Of a stretch of DNA of 64,000 bases, positions 36,064 through 46,507 are shown piece after piece. The stretch is from Porites lobata (taxonomy: Eukaryota; Cnidaria; Anthozoa; Scleractinia; Poritidae). The stretch spans positions 811,001 to 875,000 of the forward strand of contig CALNXK010000178.1 of NCBI GenBank assembly GCA_942486035.1. The letters are read 5' to 3'. The notes beneath the pieces are model-generated. The model ran no database searches, was not told where the DNA came from, and worked only from the letters and a program-made list of their open reading frames with translations. The stretch's first letter is position 1. Each line of letters starts with the position of its first letter. Both the position numbers and the translations under genes were made by a program.

Positions 36064-37030
36064 TTATGACCGAGGATCTAGCTTTTGTAAAGTTTCCCTC
36101 GCAGGAGTAGAAATTTCTTGAAACTTTCGTCTTTTGCCTGGTCCCATCCATTGAACGACAGGTAAATGTAGCTCACTGATACTCGAAAGTACTTTCCAAT
36201 ATTCATCTACTGAACTGGCACCAGCAAACATCACTTGAAAATTATCTATCGTCCTTGTTAAGGTTAACAAAATCTCCATCTTCGTACTTGTATCGTATGT
36301 GCAAAAGTGCTGGATGTGTGATGTTGCAAGCTCACCATAGGTTCATTAGATGTTTTCTACAAGCACAGAGAATGAATACCTTAGTACTCTTCCATCAATG
36401 TCTGCTTTAACGTAAAAGTTGACATATTTCTCTCTGCCATTCTCCAGTATTATTACTTGTTCACTCACCTTTTTCCACAGGGCTTGGGTCCAATGGAACA
36501 CACACGAGTGCAGCCTTGGGATCACGACCCCAGGCTGCTCTACTTTAAAGTCTAATGTAATCTGTTGAAAGGTCGGTGCTGACGGAAGGATCTTGAGTAG
36601 CTGTTTCAACACTTTTTGGTGGTCATTCTTTTTTTGTCCTCAACTCAGTACAAAGAGGTTAAATGTGTGTCAGCAGAGCTTGAAAGTTTCGTCGATATTC
36701 CTCAATTTGGCTTGGGCAAGGTGCTCCAGCTGCTAATCGGTGACGAACATCAGATGCCTATGGTTTTGTTCCAGCACGTCTCTGGACAGGGATCTGTCTG
36801 GGAGGTCTGCTGGGTCTTTTGGCTTTAGTTGCTAGTGGTGTCGGTTGGCTACTCGCTATGTACCTGGGCTTCAGCAAACATGGACAGGGGATGTCTTTCA
36901 GGTTTTCAAAAAGCACCTCTCGTATTATGGTGGATGTTGGTTTAAAGATATCAACAGCTGCGTTGGCCTCGACTTTGGTGGCTATGCTGGTGGCTAATGC
37001 TACTCCAACTGCTGCTGGGTGGTTGTGAGC
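36064..37030 (-). pseudogene. MULE-type (Mutator-like) transposase, broken
   Basis: Minus-strand blocks occur in the order of MULE transposases: TSTIIREVLFENLKDIPCPC and a KPKDPADL-like block (about 36960-36800), then RHLMFVTDQQLEHLAQAK-like, NIDETFKLCQHTFNLFVLS (first catalytic D, usually in WY.DGTFK), and LLKILPSAPTFQQITLDFKV with SCVFHWTQALWKKV (C/H and FHW.QA motif). Several frames are needed and an in-frame stop follows VTD. The last piece (36064-36279, VMFAGASSVDEYWKV) is only tentatively included. The copy is inactive. Confidence 0.6.
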
Positions 37031-37175
37031 GTTTGAACGAAGCTAGAGATAGCCAATGGAGTGATATATCACACTTGCTTTGCATGGGTTGACCTCCCCA
37101 CTGGTGAAAAAGCTGCTTTTCCTGTCAATCATTTGTTGTAAAGCCATTTTCTTTTCATTAACAACACAAGCATTG

Positions 37176-37770
37176 TCAGATGTAACTGCCTGACCAAGGG
37201 TATGTGTGTGTGAAAACCATGTGAAGAGTGAACACAGGTCTTGTGTTCAACAGTTCATTCACCAAAGATCTTTGGATTGCAGTCTTTTTTCCGAAACGTT
37301 TTTTCAACAGTTCAACGGCTGCCTCATAATTCGCGGACGTTAAGGCAAATCCTGCAATCGCTGACCTCGCTGGTTCTAGCAGTAAGCCTCTGAGATATGA
37401 GAATTTATCCACCTTTGAAAGGCTGTTGTTTGAATGTATTGGACTTTCAAAGGAATCCCAGAACTCCTGCCACTCTTCCAGCTTGCCACTAAACTTTCGT
37501 ACTTCCAGTCTTGGAAGTTTCACCCTGATAGGGGTCACCGAGCTCGAGGTCGCTCCATTCTCGACAATGTTCTGGTTTAAAGGACTAGGAGGAGACCCAC
37601 TCATGTTTTGACTCTCGCTCAGTCCAGGCTGCAGCACAGTTAGTTTTTTGTTGATAGCTGCAAGTCTTTGAAGTACGTCAGCCTTCAATCTTGCAGCTCT
37701 ATCTCGGCCATGATGTCTTCCTCGGTGGATTTTTCATCGCCTATGAGTTCGGCATAAATTTCCTCGTCCG
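37176..37770 (-). pseudogene. BEL/Pao gag, second partial copy (duplicated)
   Basis: This carries the gag DUF1759 start (LPRLEVRKFSGKLEEWQEFW, then FSYLRGLLLEPARSAIAGFA) and ends at NELLNTRPVF, where homology with the other copy stops. Positions 37232-37768 match 38366-38902 with only scattered substitutions. On its 5' (high-coordinate) side the reading MAKPQQASGGIKIGPDEEIY fuses zinc-knuckle-region sequence to the middle of a gag N-terminus. Confidence 0.7.
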
Positions 37771-37809
37771 GGCCGATCTTGATTCCCCCTGAGGCCTGTT
37801 GCGGTTTGG

Positions 37810-38105
37810 CCATGCACAAACAAGAACTATGTTGTCCCTTACATAATTTACATTCTGTTATTACGCTACAGTCTTGGTTACAATTGCCCTTTTCAATGCA
37901 ATTAAAACATCTACCGAATTTAAGTAAAAGTTTCTTTTTTTTTTAAGTAAAAGTAAAAGTTTCTTACGTTCCTTTACGTCTTGCACCGTTTTGCAATCTT
38001 CTGGGGGGTGGCCTCCAAGGCAAAATGCACATCTCCTGTCCCCTCCTTTGGTAGCGAATAACGCACTCGCTTTATGGGGTCCCTTTCTGTGGTCATTCGA
38101 TCCAG
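37810..38105 (-). pseudogene. BEL/Pao gag zinc-knuckle region
   Basis: The minus frame gives DRRCAFCLGGHPPEDCKTV, then KFGRCFNCIEKGNCNQDC and ECKLCKGQHSSCLC. This is the cysteine/histidine array that ends BEL/Pao gag and binds RNA. A one-base change separates it from the end of the upstream gag frame, and a T/A-rich slippage tract (~37937) lies between the two knuckle groups. Confidence 0.65.
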
Positions 38106-38106
38106 C

Positions 38107-39061
38107 TCATTGGGCAGTTAAATTATTATCTGCCCGCAATTCAACCTCCGTCAACAGAGAATCCAGAAAGTGTTGGAGGGTCCACTCCAGGTACTGCTTT
38201 CCTTGAGTGATTGTTAAGCGTATTGAATCCGGAATCCTTTCCAGCAGCATGGAGACGACTATCTCGGAATAAGTATGCTCGTCGCCGTTCAACACTTGAA
38301 GGGCTCTGTATTTTGTCTCCATGAAATCATAGAGGCCGCACAATCTCGCCGTGTTGCTTTCATTGACACAGGTCTTGTGTTCAACAGTTCATTCACCAAA
38401 GATCTTTGGATTGCGGTCTTTTTTCCCAAACGTTTTTTCAACAGTTCAACCGCTGCCTCATAATTCACGGACATTAAGGCAAATCCTGCAATCGCTGACC
38501 TCGCTGGTTCTAGCAGTAAGCCTCTTAGATATGAGAATTTATCCACCTTTGAAAGGCTGTCGTTTGAATGTATTGCACTTTCAAAGGAATCCCAGAACTC
38601 CTGCCACTCTTCCAGCTTGCCGCTAAACTTTCCTACTTCCAGTCTTGGAAGTTTCACCCTGATAGGGGTCACCGAGCTCGAGGTCGCTCCATTCTCGACA
38701 ATGTTCTGGTTTAAAGGACTAGGAGGAGACCCACTCATGTTTTGACTCTCGCTCAATCCAGGCCGCAGCACAGTTAGTTTTTTGTTGATAGCTGCAAGTC
38801 TCTGAAGTACGTCAGCCTTCAATCTTGCAGCTCTATCTCGGCCATGATGTCTTCCTCGGTGGATTTTTCATCGGCTATGAGTTTGGCATAAATTTCCTCG
38901 TCAAGAGGTAAGATCTTGTCAAGCTGTTCTTTTAGGACTGTATGCCACTTAGCAAGTTCAACTTCCTTCTCAGCTTCATAGTTGTTTAGGCACTCATCAA
39001 CATCAGGACGGACTCTTGTTAGAAATCGTCGACGACCCCCTCTAACTTTCTTCTTGGACAT
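38107..39061 (-). pseudogene. BEL/Pao gag (first copy), two frameshifts
   Basis: The N-terminal ORF (39061-38819) starts MSKKKVRGGRRRFLTRVRPD and ends AEIELQD at a stop. One base out of frame, at CTGCAAGATTGAAG, the gag core continues (LKADVLQRLAAINKKLTVL, LPRLEVGKFSGKLEEWQEFW). A second shift near 38350 moves to the frame with CGLYDFMETKYRALQVLNGD and ILLERIPDSI-like sequence. DUF1759 gag proteins assemble the particle of BEL/Pao retrotransposons. The first frameshift is shared by both copies, so it predates the duplication (or is a recoding site). I found no LTRs or pol for this element. Confidence 0.7.
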
Positions 39062-39916
39062 TCTTTACTTGAATCTGGCTATCGATGGACCAGCTGTTGC
39101 AGAATTCTTTTAACCCTGCTCTGCTGGTTCAAACAAATCAAGAGGACTGTATCTTTCGATGTAACAACACGATTTGATCCAATCCAACAATCTACTGCAA
39201 TGTAGAATTTTCACATATTCAATGGTCGTAACACAACGATCAAGGTAACTAAATGATCAACGATCAACTAAAACATTCTAAGTATACAGTGGGTTTTCTA
39301 CTATCCTTGCGTGAGGTAGTATTTTTACATTAATCACATGTACAGTAAAAGTTCCCTTTGTATTGTATCTAAATTAAGTGTCTACAAAATCGCACATTCT
39401 TTCACCTTATTTAGCCTAAGAAAATGCATGCAGTTACATCATTTTATATCGTAAATATACTCGGACTTTGTCTACGTTATTGGGAAATCTAATGTCATGA
39501 AATATAACTTCTTTGCGCTACAAATGTCAATTTCTAACTAAATATTTACTCACAAAATACTAAAGTTAAGCATCACCTATTTCTTTCACGGCAAAATATA
39601 CTGAATTGTGAGCTAATTTTCTATCACAGTACACCAAGGCCTAGCTATCCGAGCTATGCATGCACAAATACATGTATGTACTAGTAGTAATCAAAGATTA
39701 ATAAGTGCGTTCGAAGTTCAATGAATTTAGCTAAAATCATACAAAAACAGAGGAGGAAATTAGTTGAGAGATTAAATGAGAAAGACGAAGTATTTAAAGA
39801 GCAACATGAACAATAGCAACTTTAATAGTGAAACCCAAATATGTAACCAAAGATGTTTATTTACTTAGTTACAATGTAGTTTAGATACTGATTGTGGGAG
39901 ACTAACTTTTGTAACA
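39062..39916. other. Non-coding stretch between BEL gag and Helitron
   Basis: A+T-rich sequence without protein-like frames. If the BEL gag still had its 5' LTR it would lie here, but I see no partner copy to define it. Confidence 0.4.
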
Positions 39917-41215
39917 GTAACATGAATGATAGTAACTTGAATAGTTACAAGGGATTGGTTAGTTGCAAGGGAAAATGTAACAAAACATGTTAGTCTACTC
40001 AGTATCTTGAAAAACTGAAAATGACAGAGTAGATTTTATAACAACAACATGAGGCTATGATGAAGTTCAAAATGCTATGAAAATTAGATTTTTTCCATGT
40101 CTAAACGTTTCGTGTCTGTGTGTCATAGCATTGTTTAACAATTTTTCTTAACTTAACAGTAACCTGGATGATACTAACTCGATTAGTCACAAGGTAAAAT
40201 GCAATAATTAAAACATGTCAATCTACTCATTTACAATGTAGTTCAGATACTAAATGAGTGAGACTAATTTTTGTAACGGTAACATGAATAATAGTAAATT
40301 GAATAGTTTCAAGAAAGTTATGAAGTTGGTAATGCTATGAAACTTTTTGCAATGTTTAAAAGTTCTGGTGTTTGCATGTCATACCATAGTTTAACAAAAA
40401 AATTTTAATAGTAACATGAATAGTAACTTGAATAGTTGCATTGGATTGGTTAGTTGCAAGAGAAAATGTAAAAAAACATGTCAATCTACTCAGTATCTTG
40501 AAAAACTGAAAGAGATAGACTAAATTTTATAACAACAACTGGAACATGAAGCTGTGATGAAGTTCAAAATGCTATGAAACTTAGATTTTTTTCCATGTCT
40601 AAATATTTCGTGTTTGTGTGTCATAGCATTGTTTAACTATTTTTCTTATCTTAACAGTAACCAGGGCCGGGTTGTTCAAAGCGCGATTAAGCAAACCCAG
40701 GGTTAGCGTCAATTTTTATTTCAGTTAAATTAATAACCAAAAGAGATTTTCTTAAGGATTCTTGCTCTTTAGTTTTATTTTTCGATTTGACTTCATGTGC
40801 AGCTTATAATTAGCTTTTGAAATCTTTTTAAACAAAAGAGATTAAATCTTTGATTAAGCTTTAATCGTGGGTTAGCAGTAATCGTCTTTTGAACAACTGG
40901 GCCCTGGATGATACTAACTCGATTAGTCACAAGGTAAAATGCAATAATTAAAACATGAGAATCTACTCATTTACAATGTAGTTCAGATACTAAATGAGCG
41001 AGACTAATTTTTCTAACAGTAACATGAATAATAGTAAATGGAATAGTTTCAAGAAAGTTTAATACGAAATTCAAAAATTAAGTGCTATAAAAAGTTTTTA
41101 TGCGATATCTAAAAGTTTTAGTGTTTGTATCTCATAGCATGAATTATTAGTAACTTAAATAGTTACTAGAGATTGGTTTGTTACAAGGGAAAATGCAACA
41201 AAACATGTTAAATGG
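39917..41215. repeat. Tandem ~485-bp units 3' of the Helitron genes
   Basis: Two full units (about 39917-40410 and 40411-41135) and the start of a third each open with gtaacatgaat...agtaacttgaatag. They share blocks such as aaaacatgtcaatctactca, atgatgaagttcaaaatgc, catgtctaaa, gatactaactcgattagtc and catttacaatgtagttcaga. The second unit is longer only because it holds a ~243 bp MITE. The units end almost at the stop codon of the RPA-like ORF. Confidence 0.8.
40663..40905. mobile_element. MITE (~243 bp) nested in a tandem unit
   Basis: The termini are inverted repeats of ~35 bp: agggccgggttgttcaaa at the left, and the reverse complement of the right end reads agggcccagttgttcaaa, with weaker matching further in (gattaa, taaccca). 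It interrupts sequence that is continuous in the sister unit (cttaacagtaacctggatgatac near 40160), which acts as the empty site. The exact TSD is ambiguous because element ends and target share ccwgg. It encodes nothing. Confidence 0.85.
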
Positions 41216-42194
41216 CAATTTTTTCAATGTCCACAAGTTTTCGCATTTGCGTGTCAAAGCATACTTTAACTGTGTCTAGGTTTAAGACAGCCTCTGTGAT
41301 TTCCTCCTCTGTTGTTTCATTTGCAATTAAGTGACAAATTGAAAACAACTTTGGCACTGCTTCTTGATAAACCTGTAGCTGAAGCTTCTGCAGTGGTTGT
41401 TTGGAGTTTTGGATATGGATCTTGAGTGTCCACTTTACACTGCAGCTGGTTGCCTTTTGTGTTACTTTGCAGTTATCGCAGACTGCAATTTTTCCCTTGA
41501 TTGTAACTTTTTTTGAACATGAACAACAACAGTTGTATTTGGTGACACTGCTTATTCCTAGTATTTCTCCAATGGTTTCTGTTGTTGTTGAGATGTCACT
41601 GACTTCAGGTAATGTTTGTTTGAAGGGTTCAGCGTCCTTGATGGTGTATAAATTATCTTGTTTTGGTGTGTTCAAGTATCTTTGATTCTGAGATACTTTC
41701 ATTCTCAAGTTGTTGAAGAAATAGGTGGACTGTGGTGTGACGCTGTCAACATGCTCACCCCAGAAAATAACTTTTATGTAACCAGATGGATCAACTATAT
41801 AGCCTTCCTGTTTTTTGACAGGAGAATCTTGGATGACTATAGTTTTGGTCGCACTTAGATGTGATATCTTTCCTTTTATTGACACTAGCTGTTGTGGTGC
41901 TACTTTTGACAAGGATGCAATTGATGTGACATCATCTTGTGCTTTGTATGGAAAATCAGCTGTTGTTGAAGTGATGGTTGTGTTCCTGTTTATTACTACA
42001 TCACTTCGTCCATACTTATTGCTGATGTTAAAATTTGAAATTTTAACCGGTGATCTTTGTGCGGCCATTGCATCAAGAGTTTCCTTCTTTTCAGTTGCAA
42101 AGCATACACTGCCAATGAGATCTTTCTCTGTCTGAAGGTGGCAGTTAAAGTAGCTTGTTGGTCCAGAGTTTTTTACTGGTGAGACATTATGCAC
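41208..42194 (-). CDS. Helitron-associated RPA-like ssDNA-binding protein
   Basis: 328 residues, uninterrupted. OB-fold sequence of the RPA70 type is visible (LVSIKGKISHLSATKTIVIQ, GYIKVIFWGEHVDSVTPQST, YFFNNLRMKV). A C-terminal zinc-ribbon follows (CCCSCSKKVTIKGKIAVCDN then C-K-V). Helitrons of plants, cnidarians and echinoderms often carry such an RPA-like gene 3' of the Rep-helicase, thought to bind single-stranded DNA during rolling-circle transposition. The orientation and position (~900 bp after the helicase end) agree. The N-terminal M lies in a variable region, so the start is uncertain, and a 5' exon is possible. Confidence 0.8.
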   Translation of the reverse strand: MHNVSPVKNSGPTSYFNCHLQTEKDLIGSVCFATEKKETLDAMAAQRSPVKISNFNISNKYGRSDVVINRNTTITSTTADFPYKAQDDVTSIASLSKVAPQQLVSIKGKISHLSATKTIVIQDSPVKKQEGYIVDPSGYIKVIFWGEHVDSVTPQSTYFFNNLRMKVSQNQRYLNTPKQDNLYTIKDAEPFKQTLPEVSDISTTTETIGEILGISSVTKYNCCCSCSKKVTIKGKIAVCDNCKVTQKATSCSVKWTLKIHIQNSKQPLQKLQLQVYQEAVPKLFSICHLIANETTEEEITEAVLNLDTVKVCFDTQMRKLVDIEKIAI

Positions 42195-43079
42195 AAAGCA
42201 AGTTATGTCTTGTTTTTCTGTAGGAGGAGGTAAAAGATATTTAGATTAATGTAATAAATTTGGCATGGATGGGATTACTGCATAAGGTAGCTTGTGTTAT
42301 TTGAAAAAACATATGTGTAAATATTAGTCTCCTTGTTTCATGTACTGTAAATCCTCTATTAAGCCCCCAGGGGGCTTATTGTTTTAAGGCGCATTGGGGG
42401 GGGCTAAATAGAAAGGAAGGGCTTAATAGAAGGGGAAGTGTTAAAATTTAGCAAAACAGGAGCAGTTCACCACTCATTAATTACTGTAATTAAGATTATT
42501 TTTAGTACAAATAACAGTGATATTTTGGCCAAAGTTCGCCACCAACATGCAAGAGGTGTGGGAAAAATAAATTGTATCATATAACTACATGAGAACATTA
42601 AAGGGTGACAAAAGTGATAGGAAACAGTGTACATCTAATACCTAGATGTTCAAAATAATATGTTTTATTAATGAGAGCATATAGAGCAGGTAAGGTTATA
42701 AAATGATTTTAAAACAAGAAGCATTAGTTTAATAGAAGAAAGGAACGTATAACCATAATATTTAAGTATGACCGGGAGATACATACCTGAAGCCATATTA
42801 GATCTCTGTCTTGTCTGTTGAAAAAAAAAAAAAATAAGGATGTATACAGATGTTTTAGGAGGGTGTTTAAAATACCTTTAAACCCTAGTTAATACAACAC
42901 TCTGAAACATTACATGGAACTTTGCTTTAAATGTAGTTGGAAAGTGAACTATTTATAACCATAAAAAAAATCATTTATGTATGCATGTGTTGAAGGCCGT
43001 ATAATCAATTTATTCTAATTAATCAATTTTGGGTGCTGTACTGTTGTGAGTGACTTTGTTCGCATCACTCAACTTGGGA
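42195..43079. other. Spacer within the Helitron
   Basis: Non-coding, with poly-A and poly-G runs. A repeated ggcttaatagaa/cttattgttttaag tract occurs near 42360-42440. It may contain an intron or the promoter of the RPA-like gene. Confidence 0.4.
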
Positions 43080-44348
43080 TCAATTTATATTTGCTAGATT
43101 ATATAGCCTGCTTTCTTCTTCAAGTCTATATTTTAAATTAGTGGATTTCTTAAGACTCTTAAGTCTTTCAAAAGTCATTGGTTCAATAATACAAGATGAA
43201 AGTGTTTTCACTCTGCTTATAGCTACATATGAAATGCCTGCAGTAATTTCAGTCTGACCAATGTCAATCCATGCTTTTGGCAGTGTTAACCCTTGGCTCT
43301 TGTGTATTGTGATTGCCCAAGCAAGTTTGAGAGGCAACTGTTGTCTCTCATGTAAACCATCTAGTGTCTGTGAGGTTATTGTTATTGGGCATATAGGCAC
43401 ACATCGTGGAATGCTATCACTGATAGATGGACCTCTATACTCATTAAATTTTACTATGACAGCGACAGGCAAGTCTGGTGGTTGCTGGTTGTTTGCATAA
43501 ATGAAATCTTCAACCGTTCCAGTTGCACCGTTACAAAGTCCAACATCTATCCATAGGTTCATGGTAAGCATTACATGTGCACCTTTTGCAAGGAAAATGG
43601 TCGGTTGTAAACCTGACATGTCATCCGAACTTGCTTTCTTAGCTATATCACTAGAGTCATAATCAGGCTGAGAGGTTTGTTGTGTTATATTATCTTGGTT
43701 AACAAAATACCCAGGTATGAGATCTGCTAAATCCATCCACTCTTCACGCTGTGGAAGCTCTTCTGAAGAGTGCTCTATATTTGGTTCCTCTTCTGTGTTA
43801 TTCTGTACACTTTGTAGTTTTTCATACCAGTCAGGAACATGCTCTTCAGCATATGGTGTTTGTAGAAATTCCTTCCATTTTGTGATGTATATTTCATCAG
43901 TGCCTTCCTGACAATCCCAGGCATTGTCTTGTGTAGTATGCCAAGGTTTGTGCTTAAGTAACTGATATTTGCAATAAAGTCCAAAATTTGGACCTTTTGA
44001 ATTGGAAGAAAATACTGGAAAAACTCTGGGAATCATGTTATGAGGCTGAACTGTTAGTTTGTTGTTGACAAGTTTGTATTTTGTTGCAAAATGAATGAAA
44101 TTAAGAGCCATTATATCTGGGATGGTTTGAATATATTTTTCCCTTTTAGCGTAAGTATCAAGCAATGAGTCATTGGTTACAGTATCTCCATCATTTGTTA
44201 TAGTTTTGATTCTACGTGAACCATTTAGACTAATAGGTACCACATTAAATGATGAGCTGACAAGTTTCAGTGACATGAGATGATGCATAGTCTCTTGTGC
44301 AGAGAAGTCACGTTGGCCAAGTGACTTCATTATCACTTTTTTTATCAA
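43080..44348 (-). pseudogene. Helitron transposase: linker and helicase C-terminus, internally deleted
   Basis: Residues 1-180 match the post-Rep linker of Helitron proteins (GQRDFSAQETMHHLMSLKLV, GPNFGLYCKYQLLKHKPW). Residues 250-422 match the Pif1-like helicase C-terminal half, with the late helicase motifs (LAKGAHVMLTMNLW, LAWAITIHKSQGLT, GISYVAISRVKTLSSC). Between them, near residue 232 (about 43655), the expected Walker A (GxxGxGKS/T) and DEAD-like Walker B motifs are missing, although the frame is open throughout. This is therefore an in-frame internal deletion removing the ATP-binding half. The copy cannot be an active helicase. Confidence 0.8.
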
Positions 44349-44391
44349 TTTTGTAGGGTTGCTATTGTTGTTGCAATTACGGACAATAGAA

Positions 44392-46470
44392 TTAATAGCA
44401 CATACTTGTGTTATTGCTAGTTGCCATTTGCCGCAGCTCTTCAGCAGTCAAATGAGCTTCTCCTGGGTTTTGTTTTAGGAACATGCCTGTCTGTTGCAGA
44501 ATACGTTTTCTTTGTATCATATTCAATGCCCAGTAACCAAATCTGGGGTGAGTAGCAAAGCGATATACCCATTTGTCATTCTTGTTTTCTCCAAACTTTA
44601 AAAGGTGCTTTACTCTTTCTCCAAGTGGTATATCTCGGCGTAATGATGGGTTAGTAGGATCACCCTTACCATCTGGAAATAATGTTGGGAAAGCCATTGT
44701 TGCTAAAAAGGGAGTTACATACTCGTTTAATGGTTCACTGCCAACTGTTGGCCAGGGCAAGTGATTAGAATCATTAGACAATTGTTGGCGCACAGCTTCT
44801 ATTTCTTGCTGCTGACACTCTGGAATAGGCAGAAAACTACTCATTTCAGTACCCTCATTATAAACAATGTCATCTTCATTTTGAGGACCTAAGTCAGGTT
44901 CACATGTGGCATTCAAATCTATATTCTCTGTTTCAACCGAGAGAAGACCATGTGGAACACCATGTTCTGGTAAAGAATTTAGAGAATTTTGATTGATGGT
45001 TATGTCCTTGTAGTGTGAGTTATTATTAACAAGCCATTGTAGTGCATCAGCTACATTTTGCCTTCGCACTGTCACATCTTTAAAACTGTTCTCTTTACCT
45101 TTCATCTTAACAACAATAACAGATAGATCTTTTGGGTATCTAGGCAGAGAATGTGCTAGTTCAGCTATATCCTGAGGCAAATTGATACAGTGGCCTGAAT
45201 AGCCCCTTTGTCCACCAGGTTTTATGTAAACTCGCATAACAGGAAGTGCACGTGCAATAAGCATTTCTTCTACTTGGGTTAACCCCTGCAGTTGTAAAGG
45301 TACTAATGATGGCACCATGTCATTTTCCTTAGAAAACTTTTTTGGTTGTTGTTTATCTCGTATGCACCTCTGACACTGGTAGTGATCAACCTTCCTTGGA
45401 CTGGATTTCAATGGCCATGCTTCAAAACAGACAGTGCATTGGCAAACTGAATACTGATTGGACTTATGAAAATCGTTCATGTTATTTTGTGCATGTTTTT
45501 GTTCGTGAACTGGACCAGCAGAGCTCTCTTTTTGTCCTGCAGAAATTGTTTGAGACCTTTTATAACTGGCTCTCCTATTTGCACCTCTCTCTTTTCGCTT
45601 TTCAACAGTTTCTTCAGACGTTCTTTTTCTATAAGAGTCTTTGTAACTTTTTAGTCTCTCTTTTTGCTTTTCAACAGTTTCTTCAGACACTCTTTTTCTA
45701 TAAGTGTCTCTCTTATTTTTAAGTCTCTCTTTTCGCTTTTCAGCAGTTTCTTCAGACATTGTTTTTCTATAAGTGCCTCTCTTATCTTCAAGTCTGCTTG
45801 CCCTTTCATTAGCTGTTTCTGTATATTTGACTCTTTTCATGTAATTTCTGTGCTTAAGAAGTCTACCATGTCTGTTTTCATTGGTTTCTGATAATTTTCT
45901 CTTTATGCATGTGAGTTTGTTTTTATATCTACTGTTTTTGTCAGTCAATGTTGAAACATAATGCAACTCGTTAATATATCCAATAAATATTGTGTTTCGT
46001 CCATCCTGATCAGCAACAGGAGTTAAGATTGTACTTTCAGGTGAATTTATATTAGACTGTGTGATATGAATGACACAGTTGTATGCATTGGCCACAGCTT
46101 GCATTATGATGTTATCACACCATGTGCCTTGTTTTGACATTTGTTGAATATAGTTATTCCAGTGATCATTAGAAATGCTTTCAATATACAATTCTGGGTA
46201 ACTCTGTAAATGGCCAATTCCAGCCATACGAATTTCAAGATGCAAGTCAGCAGTCCTATACAGTTGGTGCGAAACTGATTTAAAGAAACAATCCCCAAAT
46301 CCACCTACATCATGTGGTATAAGTCCTATGAGACGAAGCCTTTCAGTTAAACAATCCCATGGTAAATCATGACTAACAGCATTCTCAGGAGACATACCTC
46401 CATTTAATTTTGAATTATCATTATGAGTTTGAGGAAAGCTTTTTCCACCAGAATTCATTAAATCTGCCAC
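44392..46470 (-). pseudogene. Helitron transposase N-terminal part with OTU protease domain
   Basis: The reading frame is open for 692 codons. An OTU-like cysteine protease comes first (GFGDCFFKSVSHQLY with Cys61; His170 in ELHYVST). A strongly basic region of about four ~27-residue repeats follows (SEETVEKRKERLK type, 220-305). Next is a Cys cluster (VCQCTVC...CQRC, 342-369), a DUF6570-like block (INLPQDIAELAHSLPRYPKD) and the beginning of the Helitron-like N domain (MAFPTLFPDGKGDPTNPSLR). The protein stops at 692, just where the Rep domain should start, and no HUH or catalytic tyrosine motif is present. The next ORF resumes after Rep. The first codon of the open stretch is GTG; an ATG lies four codons later, and upstream in-frame sequence is also open. 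A GTATGT donor-like sequence overlaps the end of the frame. Confidence 0.8.
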
Positions 46471-46507
46471 ACGGATATGTGTTTGTCTACAGTTACATGT
46501 AGAATAG

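Noticed and set aside
44349..44391. Simple one-base frameshift between the two Helitron ORFs
   Set aside because: The protein blocks on either side are not adjacent in Helitron proteins: the whole Rep region, with its HUH and tyrosine motifs, is missing. This is a deletion or an absent exon, not a small indel.
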